Positions 15,501 through 23,000 of a DNA stretch of 38,628 bases are shown one piece after another. The translations under genes and the position numbers were made by a program. The stretch spans positions 1 through 38,628 of the forward strand of contig JAKSBJ010000165.1 of assembly GCA_022361195.1 (NCBI GenBank), in the 5' to 3' direction. The notes beneath the pieces were generated by a model. That model worked only from the letters and a program-made list of their open reading frames with translations, was not told the origin of the DNA and ran no database searches. This DNA is from Flavobacteriales bacterium. Lineage in GTDB: Bacteria > Bacteroidota > Bacteroidia > Flavobacteriales_D > Crocinitomicaceae. Each line of letters starts with the position of its first letter. The first letter of the stretch is position 1.

Positions 15501-17430
15501 CTTTACTTATTCTGTAACAGGAACGGCTCCTTGTATTGATGATATGGCATCCTTTGACGTAACGGTAACCAATTTACCAAATGCCGGAGCTGATAATGCA
15601 ACTCAAATTTGTAATACGGCTGGTTCTTCGGTTGACCTGAATACTTTATTGTCAGGAGCTGATCCTGGAGGAAGTTGGGCTGAAACAACAGCTTCGGGAG
15701 CTTTCGACGCAGCTACAGGTGTTTTAAATACAGATGGTCTTACCGCTGGGACATACACTTTTACTTATGATATTGCTGCTGCTGGACCTTGTCCGGGAGA
15801 TCAGGCAGTATTTGATGTAACGGTTCAGCAAGAAGTAAACGCCGGAGACGATGATTTACTACTCGAAATTTGTAATACAGCTGGTTCAGTAGTTGATTTA
15901 ACAACTTCATTAAGTGCTGATGCAAGTGCAGGAGGAGTTTGGGCTGAAACGACCGCTTCAGGTTCATTCACAGCCGGAACAGGAGTTTTAGATTCAGATG
16001 GTTTAGCAGCCGGAGCATATAGCTTCACTTATACGGTTACTGGAGTTGCTCCATGTCCTTCAGATGTGGCCAACTTTACCGTGACGGTAGAACAAGAAGT
16101 AAATGCCGGAATAGATAATTTAGATATTAGCTGTAATGGTGCCGGAACAATGGTTGACTTAACAGACTTAATGGATCCTACAGCTGATGGCGGTGGACTG
16201 TGGAATGAGACAACTTCGTCAGGAAGTTTTGATTCTGCTACTGGAATGTTTGATGCGTCGGATATGGATGCTGGAGCTTATATCTTTACTTATAGTGTAT
16301 TGGCCGTTGCTCCTTGTGTGACAGATGCTGCAACATTTACTATTACAATTAACGAAATGCCGGAGATGGATGATTTGGTTGACGAGGAAGTGTGTGATGG
16401 AGACAATATGGTATCACAAATCTTTACTTCTGATATCGGCTCAACCACTTATGAGTGGGATGTTGTTTCAGGCTCAGATATGGGATTCGGAATGACAGGA
16501 ACTGGAAATACGGTTGGAACATTTACTGCCACTAGTGGTTCAGCATCTGATGAAACGGTAACCGTTGAGGTAACACCAACAGCTAATGGTTGTGTAGGTG
16601 ATCCGGTCTTATTTGATATCACTGTTCATCCTATCCCAGTAGTTGGATTTAGCGCTGTTGAATATGCAGGTTGTGAACCGTTTAGAGCTGAGTTTCTGAA
16701 TTCCTATCCTGGATTACCAGGTGCAAGTTGTGAGTGGACATTTGGAGATGGTTCAGTATCGCCTACTTGTGATGAGGTAAGTCATGAATATACGAACGAA
16801 GGTTTGTATGATATTGGCCTAACGGTAACAACGATGTATGGATGTACCAATTCTTGGACAGAGACGGATATGATTGAGGTATTCCCTGAAGCGGTGGCTG
16901 ACTTTAGCTACAATCCAACCGAATTAACGATTCAGGATACAGAGGTAGAATTCACTAACCATTCTACTGATGCTAATGCTTATACCTGGGATTTTGGAGA
17001 TTGGAGTCCTTCTTCGTCAGAAGTAGATCCAACGCACACTTATCCTGAGAAAGGAAATGTGACTTATACTGTAACATTAACAGCTCATAGTCCGGGAGGA
17101 TGTGATGCTGAAGTGAGTAAAATCCTAACAATTGATGATGTATTGCTTTTCTTCATTCCAAATGTATTTACTCCAGATGGAGATCAATACAATGAAGAGT
17201 TTAAGCCTATTATGTATTCGGGATATGACATTTACGATTATCACTTCTCAGTATTTAACCGTTGGGGAGAGTTAGTATTTGAATCATATAATGCTGAATA
17301 TGGTTGGGATGGAACTTATGGAAATAAAGGATTGGTAGATGATGGTGTTTACATCTGGTCTATTGAATTTGGTGAAACAATGTCTGACAAAAAGCATCGC
17401 AGCAAAGGACATGTAACCATACTGAAGTAA
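12580..17430 (+). CDS. T9SS type-B secreted adhesin-like protein with nine tandem repeats
   Basis: A 1616-residue surface or secreted protein. The signal peptide is about 1-23 (GSFAQ). Residues about 24-310 form an unrecognised N-terminal domain and about 315-400 a PKD-like domain. Nine tandem repeats of about 86 residues follow (485-1257), each with two Cys. An Ig/PKD-like domain covers about 1260-1350 and two PKD domains about 1354-1525. The C-terminal gliding-motility-associated sorting domain (about 1525-1616) has FIPNVFTPDGDQYNEEF, FNRWGELVF, WDGTYGNK, DDGVYIW and GHVTILK. This is the type-B signal for export by the type IX secretion system, through which such proteins reach the surface with the help of PorV-like carriers. 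Adhesion is inferred from the modular build. A strong terminator follows. Confidence 0.92.
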   Translation: MKIIKKERIIWMMAFLLSFGSFAQMIGTDAYMIGNFLEVGINTNGHEGAAYQAWSNNRSNQAIASPVYFGFVANPQMDAWTNYDGDFFTPGSPENGFGFEIAGVNYHNNCNFNASTTPGSISSYNVDGDCITVLWEGSVAGLDVDVKYKMNVTEVFYTTTVMITNTTAATMTDVYYYRNFDPDNNVTIGGGYGTQNTIVDQWDAACARSLVTATQTAPWDSYVGMGGVDPDFRVTYGGFVNRDASNIWNGIGFTSAEGSTAFADQAISLAHRTYTLLPGETDTFSFAIILDEASLDAAFSSLYYFTYEGSGGIIDECDPVIDTAYTCAGDPISISVDGPGADDYTWTWSPPTGLSTTTGPVTEASPPNETEYTVTGTPSAACLSTPISKNIVVSILPGPDVEVIDPGPQCETFDLSTLVVNDLNAIPGVLTSFYSVIPDSADQVVGLLPDLIMEPGDVVYVMMANPTGGCFDYAPVTIVFDTTVYAGPDYAESNCSGAGVLDVDAMLTGADPGGVWSETTVPPGGTLDPAAGTFDISALPPGDYTLEYFLDGGACPDDAAVITLTVEAEVNAGLDNVTSLCNSPGTTIDLNTMLSGADPGGLWTETTISGAFDPATGIFDASGLTASIYTFTYTVPGIAPCLTDVADFTITVEEEVDAGLDNTTDICNSAGTSVDLTTLLSGADPGGTWAETSASGAFDAITGVLYTDGLAAGVYTFTYTVAGTAPCLADVADFTVTVQDEPNAGLDNATTSCDLPGSMVDMNTLLFGADAGGVWAETSASGSFDPVTGILNTDGLTAGLYTFTYTVTGIAPCVTDVADFTVSVSSSLEAGADNTASMCNSAGTSIDLNTLLSGADPFGTWAETTASGAFTPPSGVLVTDGLAAGVYTFTYTVFPAAPCIPDVATFDITVENQPDAGSDNVSTLCNTPGSTLNLSTLLVGADAGGTWAETTASGAFTPATAMFDASSLTAGVYSFTYSVTGTAPCIDDMASFDVTVTNLPNAGADNATQICNTAGSSVDLNTLLSGADPGGSWAETTASGAFDAATGVLNTDGLTAGTYTFTYDIAAAGPCPGDQAVFDVTVQQEVNAGDDDLLLEICNTAGSVVDLTTSLSADASAGGVWAETTASGSFTAGTGVLDSDGLAAGAYSFTYTVTGVAPCPSDVANFTVTVEQEVNAGIDNLDISCNGAGTMVDLTDLMDPTADGGGLWNETTSSGSFDSATGMFDASDMDAGAYIFTYSVLAVAPCVTDAATFTITINEMPEMDDLVDEEVCDGDNMVSQIFTSDIGSTTYEWDVVSGSDMGFGMTGTGNTVGTFTATSGSASDETVTVEVTPTANGCVGDPVLFDITVHPIPVVGFSAVEYAGCEPFRAEFLNSYPGLPGASCEWTFGDGSVSPTCDEVSHEYTNEGLYDIGLTVTTMYGCTNSWTETDMIEVFPEAVADFSYNPTELTIQDTEVEFTNHSTDANAYTWDFGDWSPSSSEVDPTHTYPEKGNVTYTVTLTAHSPGGCDAEVSKILTIDDVLLFFIPNVFTPDGDQYNEEFKPIMYSGYDIYDYHFSVFNRWGELVFESYNAEYGWDGTYGNKGLVDDGVYIWSIEFGETMSDKKHRSKGHVTILK
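14032..16350 (+). repeat. Nine tandem 86-residue repeats within the type-B protein gene
   Basis: Nine in-frame units of about 258 bases. Each begins with a NAGxDN-like motif, then Cys-N-x-x-G, LSGADPGGxWAETTASGxF, DGLxAGxYTFTY, a second Cys in APC, and DVTV. The first unit is the most diverged, and units 2-8 are the most alike. Every unit keeps both Cys. Confidence 0.9.
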
Positions 17431-17450
17431 TTAAATTAGTCTTAATTCAT

Positions 17451-17484
17451 AAAGGGGTTATTCATAAGAATGGCCCCTTTTTTG
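17451..17484 (+). terminator. Rho-independent terminator of the type-B protein operon
   Basis: A stem of at least 10 bp (17454-17463 with 17468-17477, loop ATAA, two G-U pairs) is flanked by AAA/TTT and followed by TTTTTTG. It lies 20 bases after the stop. Confidence 0.85.
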
Positions 17485-17517
17485 TTGATCATAGGCCACC
17501 AATCCACAATTTTTCCG

Positions 17518-17546
17518 TCGAATAGTAGGGATATGGTTATATTCGA
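17518..17546. promoter_or_regulatory. Operator-like inverted repeat before the MORN-type gene
   Basis: TCGAATA at 17518-17524 and TATTCGA at 17540-17546 form a perfect 7-bp inverted repeat with a 15-base spacer, ending 6 bases before the ATG. The centre-to-centre distance of 22 bases is close to two DNA turns, as for a dimeric repressor. No regulator is identified. Confidence 0.35.
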
Positions 17547-17552
17547 AATACA

Positions 17553-18350
17553 ATGAGAAATTGCTTTGTCATTTTAATGGTTTTTATTTTGTCCTGGACA
17601 TCTTACGCGCAAGATGGTCTCAAACAGGATTATTATGAAGATGGAACCTTAAAGGAAGAGGCTACTTATGTAAAAGGGAAAGTAGAAGGCTGGTTGAGAA
17701 AGTACCATCCCAATGGTCAAATAGAGACAGAGGCTTTTTGTAAAGACGGAAAAATTCATGGTGTTTATCGTGGGTGGACTGAAGAAGGAGTAATGGTACG
17801 CGATGGACAATGTCAGTTTGGAAAGCCAGATGGATTGTGCCGAGCTTGGTATCCCAGCGGAGAATTACAGTTTGAACATAACTACGAATTGGGGTATAAG
17901 AATGGCCGTTGCAAGTCTTATTATGAAAATGGAAACATTGAGTTTGATGAGATTTACAAATTGGGTAAAAAGCATGGTTTGTGTAAGAAATGGAATGAGA
18001 GTGGAGTTTTAATTAAAGAAGGCACCTTTTTTAATGATTTAGCAAACGGACTTCTTAAAGAATGGGATGATGATGGTGTTTTAGTTTCAGAAGGAAACTA
18101 TGCAATGGGAAATGAGGAAGGGATGCATTACCGCTACATGAGTAAAGCTCCTATTCCAATTAAAACATATAAAAGCTCCTATTTAAATGGCAAAAGAGAT
18201 GGGTTGTGGCAAGCTTTTTATGAGGACGGTACTATGGCTTACGAAGGTCATTATGTTGCCGGACAAAAGGATGGAGTTTGGAAACATTGGAACGAAGATG
18301 GAAGTCTAAAAAGAGAAGAAAAATGGAAAATGGGTGAGCGCCTTCCCTAA
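17553..18350 (+). CDS. Exported MORN/YwqK-like repeat protein
   Basis: A 265-residue protein with a signal peptide (about 1-19, SYAQ) followed by about ten repeats of roughly 23 residues of the type YYEDGTLKEEATYVKGKVEG and YHPNGQIETEAFCKDGKIHG. These are MORN-like hairpins, as in proteins annotated as YwqK-family antitoxin; that name is misleading here, since the protein is exported and no toxin gene is nearby. The repeats probably make an elongated beta-sheet surface. Function is unknown. The stop overlaps the stop of the convergent SRPBCC gene (CTAA at 18347-18350). Confidence 0.88.
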   Translation: MRNCFVILMVFILSWTSYAQDGLKQDYYEDGTLKEEATYVKGKVEGWLRKYHPNGQIETEAFCKDGKIHGVYRGWTEEGVMVRDGQCQFGKPDGLCRAWYPSGELQFEHNYELGYKNGRCKSYYENGNIEFDEIYKLGKKHGLCKKWNESGVLIKEGTFFNDLANGLLKEWDDDGVLVSEGNYAMGNEEGMHYRYMSKAPIPIKTYKSSYLNGKRDGLWQAFYEDGTMAYEGHYVAGQKDGVWKHWNEDGSLKREEKWKMGERLP

Positions 18351-18793
18351 ATCGGATTCTCTACGATATAATCATAAAGCCCCTTTAATTTCATTCGTAT
18401 ATTTCTATTTATTTTCCTACTGGCAGTATTATAAAGAAGATTGTAGGGAAACTTAAGCTTAAAACGATAGGTTATTTTTAGAATAGTCTGGTTCTTTTCC
18501 GTTGATGAGTAATCCCATCTTCCGTAAAAAGTCTTGAAAACTCCAGCCTGATTCGTCATTTCAATCGAAATTTCATTTGGCCGATCAAAAGACAAATAGC
18601 GCGTTTCTAATTCCACACCGCCTTTTGATAATACATAAACCTCAGCTCCTTCTTTCAATCGAATGTGAGGTCGGATAAAACGTATCTCTTCTGTTTGTTT
18701 ATCCCATAGCAATCGCTTCTCAATATCTTGAGTAAAGTCGAACAGCCTGTGAATTTCAGCTGGAATTTCCTTTTTTACACTAATTTCTTTCAA
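18347..18793 (-). CDS. SRPBCC (START-like) domain protein
   Basis: A 148-residue cytoplasmic protein consistent with the helix-grip fold of polyketide cyclase/START-like proteins. It begins with KEIPAEIHRLFDFTQD, a typical opening for this superfamily, followed by alternating beta strands and a long C-terminal helix (about 125-145). Members bind hydrophobic ligands in a deep pocket; the ligand here is unknown. The only start that fits is TTG at 18791-18793, about 12 bases after the T tract of a hairpin that looks like the tRNA-Ala terminator. No promoter box lies between, so it may depend on read-through. Its TAG stop overlaps the convergent gene's stop. Confidence 0.75.
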   Translation of the reverse strand: MKEISVKKEIPAEIHRLFDFTQDIEKRLLWDKQTEEIRFIRPHIRLKEGAEVYVLSKGGVELETRYLSFDRPNEISIEMTNQAGVFKTFYGRWDYSSTEKNQTILKITYRFKLKFPYNLLYNTASRKINRNIRMKLKGLYDYIVENPI

Positions 18794-18810
18794 GAGAATA
18801 GAGTTATGGG

Positions 18811-18838
18811 TAAAAAGAAAGGGTAGTTAAAACTACCC
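18811..18838 (-). terminator. Terminator after tRNA-Ala
   Basis: On the minus strand an 8-bp stem (18831-18838 with 18821-18828) with a tight 2-base apex is followed by TTTCTTTTTA. It lies 16 bases downstream of the tRNA 3' end. The short loop may open to four bases. Confidence 0.6.
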
Positions 18839-18853
18839 CTTCGCCAAATCTTG

Positions 18854-18927
18854 TGGAGAAGATGGGAGTCGAACCCACGACCTCTTGACTGCCAGTCAAA
18901 CGCTCTAGCCAGCTGAGCTACATCCCC
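18854..18927 (-). tRNA. tRNA-Ala (anticodon GGC)
   Basis: A full cloverleaf on the minus strand: anticodon loop CTGGCAG (GGC), T arm with TTCGACT, discriminator A, CCA not encoded. The acceptor has the G3-U70 pair that identifies alanine tRNA. Position 6:67 is a U-U mismatch. A TATCTTTG promoter box lies 17 bases upstream. Confidence 0.93.
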
Positions 18928-18943
18928 AACATGTTCTTGCGGA

Positions 18944-18951
18944 CAAAGATA
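18944..18951 (-). promoter_or_regulatory. Promoter -7 box for tRNA-Ala
   Basis: The minus strand reads TATCTTTG, a perfect TAnnTTTG match. It is placed like the tRNA-Asn box, giving a start about 10 bases before the mature 5' end. Confidence 0.55.
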
Positions 18952-18969
18952 TCAAAAGAAATGTATTTT

Positions 18970-18986
18970 GGATTTCAGAGAAATCC
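18970..18986. promoter_or_regulatory. Short perfect inverted repeat between tRNA-Ala and the ankyrin gene
   Basis: GGATTTC and GAAATCC surround a 3-base spacer. It lies about 20 bases upstream of the tRNA-Ala promoter box and about 110 bases before the ankyrin start. It could be a small operator or hairpin, or chance. No other regulatory feature is clear in 18952-19098. Confidence 0.25.
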
Positions 18987-19098
18987 GATAATAGTTGAGC
19001 TAAGCGGCTATATCGTTTAAAATCAGTTTTTATGGTTGAAAAAAAAGAAAAACTACTATCCTAAAATAATTATATTAGGCGGCACTAAAGGCTTGCTT

Positions 19099-20034
19099 AT
19101 GACTAAATTAACATTAACCCTATTCTTACTCGGTACCGGATTTATATGGGCCCAAAAAGACGTATTTGATTCCATTCTTCAACATGACTTACAAGCGGTA
19201 AACCAATTTTTTAAAGATGGAGGAAACATTGATCAAAAGAAAAGCAGAAAAGTTGATCAATCCCTCTCTAAAAAACATTCAAAAGAGGCCATTGAAGTGA
19301 GCCTTTTTGAATATGCTATTAATGGAATTAGAAGTGCACAGGATGCAAAAGATCCTTCCTTGATAAGGGATGCTTATGCAATAATGGATACTCTTTTAGG
19401 TCGTTTAGATCAATCAGCCGAGCGACAATCACTCTTAAATAAAACCTTCACTTTTGCCATCTCTCTTTCCAATGTTGAATTGGTCAGAAAACTTCATCAA
19501 ATGGGAGCAGACATCAATCAACGATGCGACCTTTGCTATGGCCGAACTCCAGCTTTAATCGCCGTTGCACTGAATGAAGATTTGGAAATGATCAAATTTC
19601 TCTTCAGTCTCAATCCTGATTTTGGAATTAAAGATTATGACAACCGAGGGTATTTACACTATGCAGCAGTAAATGGCAATATTCCTTTGCTTGAATACTT
19701 GTTAGATAATAAGATTGAAGATATAAATGTTAAAGATACAATTGGGCGTACACCAATATTTGATGCCGTTCTGCAAGGAGATATAGAAACTTATAATTTC
19801 CTTCTGTCGAGAGGTGCAAAAACTGATGTTGTTGTAAATGGAGATATTTCACTACTGGATGAAGCTTCAACAACAGGTGATCTCAATTTCTTTCGTCAGG
19901 TTTATTATACTTCAGGACTACCAATAAACGAAGAAACTTTTCCTAAATCAGAGCTGAAAAAGCATGTGTGGGATTCCGAAATCCTGATTTTTATTGAACG
20001 TGAAATTGCTTTCACTAAACTCCAAAACAACTAA
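19099..20034 (+). CDS. Exported ankyrin-repeat protein
   Basis: A 311-residue protein. The frame is open further upstream to a TTG at 19036, but ATG at 19099 puts a proper signal peptide first (MTKLTLTLFLLGTGFIWAQ). After a helical stretch, four to five ankyrin repeats (about 125-285) are visible by GADINQR, GRTPALIAVALNEDLEMIKF, RGYLHYAAVNGNIPLLEYLL, GRTPIFDAVLQGDIETYNFL and LLDEASTTGDLNF. Ankyrin repeats bind proteins. The stop is 3 bases before the start of the caspase-like protein gene, so the pair is tightly co-expressed. A partner, inhibitor or substrate role for the caspase protein is inferred from position only. Confidence 0.87.
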   Translation: MTKLTLTLFLLGTGFIWAQKDVFDSILQHDLQAVNQFFKDGGNIDQKKSRKVDQSLSKKHSKEAIEVSLFEYAINGIRSAQDAKDPSLIRDAYAIMDTLLGRLDQSAERQSLLNKTFTFAISLSNVELVRKLHQMGADINQRCDLCYGRTPALIAVALNEDLEMIKFLFSLNPDFGIKDYDNRGYLHYAAVNGNIPLLEYLLDNKIEDINVKDTIGRTPIFDAVLQGDIETYNFLLSRGAKTDVVVNGDISLLDEASTTGDLNFFRQVYYTSGLPINEETFPKSELKKHVWDSEILIFIEREIAFTKLQNN

Positions 20035-20037
20035 ACC

Positions 20038-23000
20038 ATGAAGAAAAATAGTCTATTAACCCTTTTGGTTTTGTTGAGTTGCACGGTTTTTTCTCAAAAA
20101 CTGAATTTACCCCCACAAACTTCATTTCATAAAACAGCTATATCGGATAATGGGAAATACCTAGCTTCCTTGGGAGCTGAGAACCGACTTGAAATTATCA
20201 GTTTGGAGAGTGAAAAGGTAATCTGTGAGGATAAATTGCAGGATATTGATGTTTACGTTCTCAGTATGGGACTCTCCTATTCAGGTAAGTATTTAGTGGT
20301 GGCAAGTGTTAATGAACCCTTGTGCGTGGCAAAACCTTTTGCTGAAGCACCTATGCTTAGTTTTACTTTTTATGAAGTAAACGTCAAAAAAGGCTTGGTT
20401 TATAAACAGTATTATGAAATCCCCGTTTTGTATGGGGATCCGGATTATGCGGTTAGCACTCCTTACGAATGGACCTCTAATTTGAATGATGATTTCTTTT
20501 TATCTGTTCCCTATCAAAGAGGAGTGGGAGTTTTGTACCAAACCAAGTTTGAAAAAACGGATGATGAATCCGTCTATACACCATCTTATGTTTTGGGAAC
20601 TTTTCACGAAAGTAGTGACTTTGAAGATCTCTATTCTGCACCTGAATTGGATGCAACAACCATTTATTTTGATGTAGAAGAGGAAACTGATGAAGTATTG
20701 GTTTTAACAACAAAGAAGGATGAGAAATTTGAAAAGGAGTTGGAAAAGAAGGGGCATGACATGACCGAGTCTACTTCCTACGGCATTTTGAAAACAGACT
20801 TGTTAAAAGGAAAAGTGTCAAAAAAAGGATCTTATCAGGCATACATTGCTGAAGGCATAGATGCTGAAAATTCGAAAATGATTAGCTCATGGTACTCCAC
20901 AATGGAGGGTGAGGGTATGTCTTACCTCAATTATGATTCCCAGCAGAACAGAATATATGGTATTGTCGCAGATAATCTATTTCTACGGCATATTGTAGGG
21001 CTGGAATGGCAGAAGGAGAATCCAAAATTAACACAAGATGAGTTTGATGAAGCTTTTGCTCAATTGTTCAATTGGCCTTCTTTTGACGGAAATGTAGCCT
21101 ACCCTTTTTATGTGGATTTGAACGATAATAGTTTTCATTCAGTTATTTCAAAGGAAAAGCTGAAAATAGCGAAGACCGATCCTGCTTTTTTTATGATGGA
21201 TGCTCAACTAATTGACTTTCACTTTGACCCTATATTCGAGAACTTATATGCGTACGGGGTAGAAAAGGGAAAACACTATTTGTATAAATATACCTGTGAA
21301 GATGGTAGCATGACCCAGCTAGAGCTCTCAATAAAAAAATCCGACAAATATTTTAATACACGTTTTACTGAAGATGATAAAGCAATATGTAAATTAAGAT
21401 ATCTGGATGAAGAGAGTCAAATTACAAAATTGCAGATCATTTACGTTGATCTAAAAGAAATGAAGGTTAAAAGAGATGCTAATTTTGAGTCTGAATCGCA
21501 TTTCACGGAATCTTTTTACCTGTTTTTTGATGAAACAAATGGACGGAATGAATGTCTGATAGATAATGGTGAAAGGAGAAAAGAAGCCGATTCCTTATTA
21601 GTGAAAATTGACTTTAAACAATTGCCTTTTGTTTCGTTTACTGATAAGAATGAGTATCAAAGCTATATGGATGCTTTCGGTTATGCCGATAGGAAAGCGC
21701 AAATGGATCAGAAAACAGGAAATCCTTGGAGAATGTTGGAGTTAGAATCATTTACCGAAGCCTTGAATGAACATTCTTACGAGCAATATTACCCTTATGA
21801 TTGTAGAGATGATCAACAAGAGGCTAGTGGTATTATGTTCGATGGTGATGAAGGAGATTTTATTATAAGTTCTTCAGAATATGACGGTGAGAATTTACCC
21901 GAAAAATATTATGTAAATCATACTTTGTTTACACATGAATTCAGATGGAAGGAAAACACCCAGGAGCTATTTGTACAGGGAAGAGAAATGATCGATTTAT
22001 ACAGTAAAGAAAGTAATAAAATTGAGCATGTTTTTACCACTGAAGAACGAAGAATTGAAGGTTTTGATATTAGCAGAAGTGGTGATTTAATGGCTGCGGT
22101 TACTTTCCCTCATGAGGGTGTCTATTTTTGGAATACACAAAGTAGAGAACTCGTTGCAAAGCTTTATTTGTTTAATGAAGGTAAAGATTGGGTTTTTGTT
22201 CTTCCATCAAATTATTATTATGGAACTAAAGATGCGGTAGCAGAAATTGGTTTTTCCTTTGGAGATAAATCCTTGCCAGCTGATTTTATTGATTTAAAAT
22301 ACAATCGCCCGGATATTGTATTAACAGCCATGGGTTTTGAAGATGAAGAGGTAATAAAAGCGTTTAAGAGTGCTTATGACAAACGACTTCAAAAATTAGG
22401 AGTTTCTGAGGAAATACTGAAATTGGAATCGGATATTCCTTACCTCAAAATAGAAAACCTCGAAAAAATTCCGGCAAAAACTGATCAAGGAAGTATTAAA
22501 CTGGATCTCAAAATGTATGATATAGAAAAGCCTATTGATCAGTTGAATATTTGGAATAATGGGGTGGCTGTTTATGGTAGAAGTGGAATATCGCTAAGTG
22601 AGCAAAAATCAAAAACGATTGATCGTACGATTGAAATTCCATTAGCTAAGGGCGAAAATCAAATAGAAATTTCAGTCAGAAATGCTTCAGGAGCTGAAAG
22701 CTTAAAACAGTCAGTCTCTATTTATCAGGAACATTCAATTGCAAAGTCAAACTTGTATTTAATAAGTGTTGGGGTAAATGAATATGCCGATAACCGATAC
22801 AACCTTTCTTATGCAGCAAAAGATGCAGCTGATATTGTTTCTCTCTTCAAAGGAAATAGTGAACAATATGAAAATGTCTATACGCTTGATTTTATTGATG
22901 AACAAGTTCAGTTGGATAGTTTGGATTCAATAAGGGCTTTTTTAGAGCAGGCGACAATTAATGACCAGGTGGTTTTATTTATAGCAGGACATGGAATGCT

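Noticed and set aside
13608..16028. Several open frames on the minus strand across the repeat region
   Set aside because: They recur with the 258-base repeat period and are low-complexity antisense shadows of the coding repeats.
17553..18350. Toxin-antitoxin function suggested by the YwqK-family name
   Set aside because: The protein is exported, built of MORN-like repeats, and no toxin gene is adjacent.
19036..19098. TTG start for the ankyrin protein
   Set aside because: It would add 21 residues in front of a complete signal peptide; ATG at 19099 is far better.
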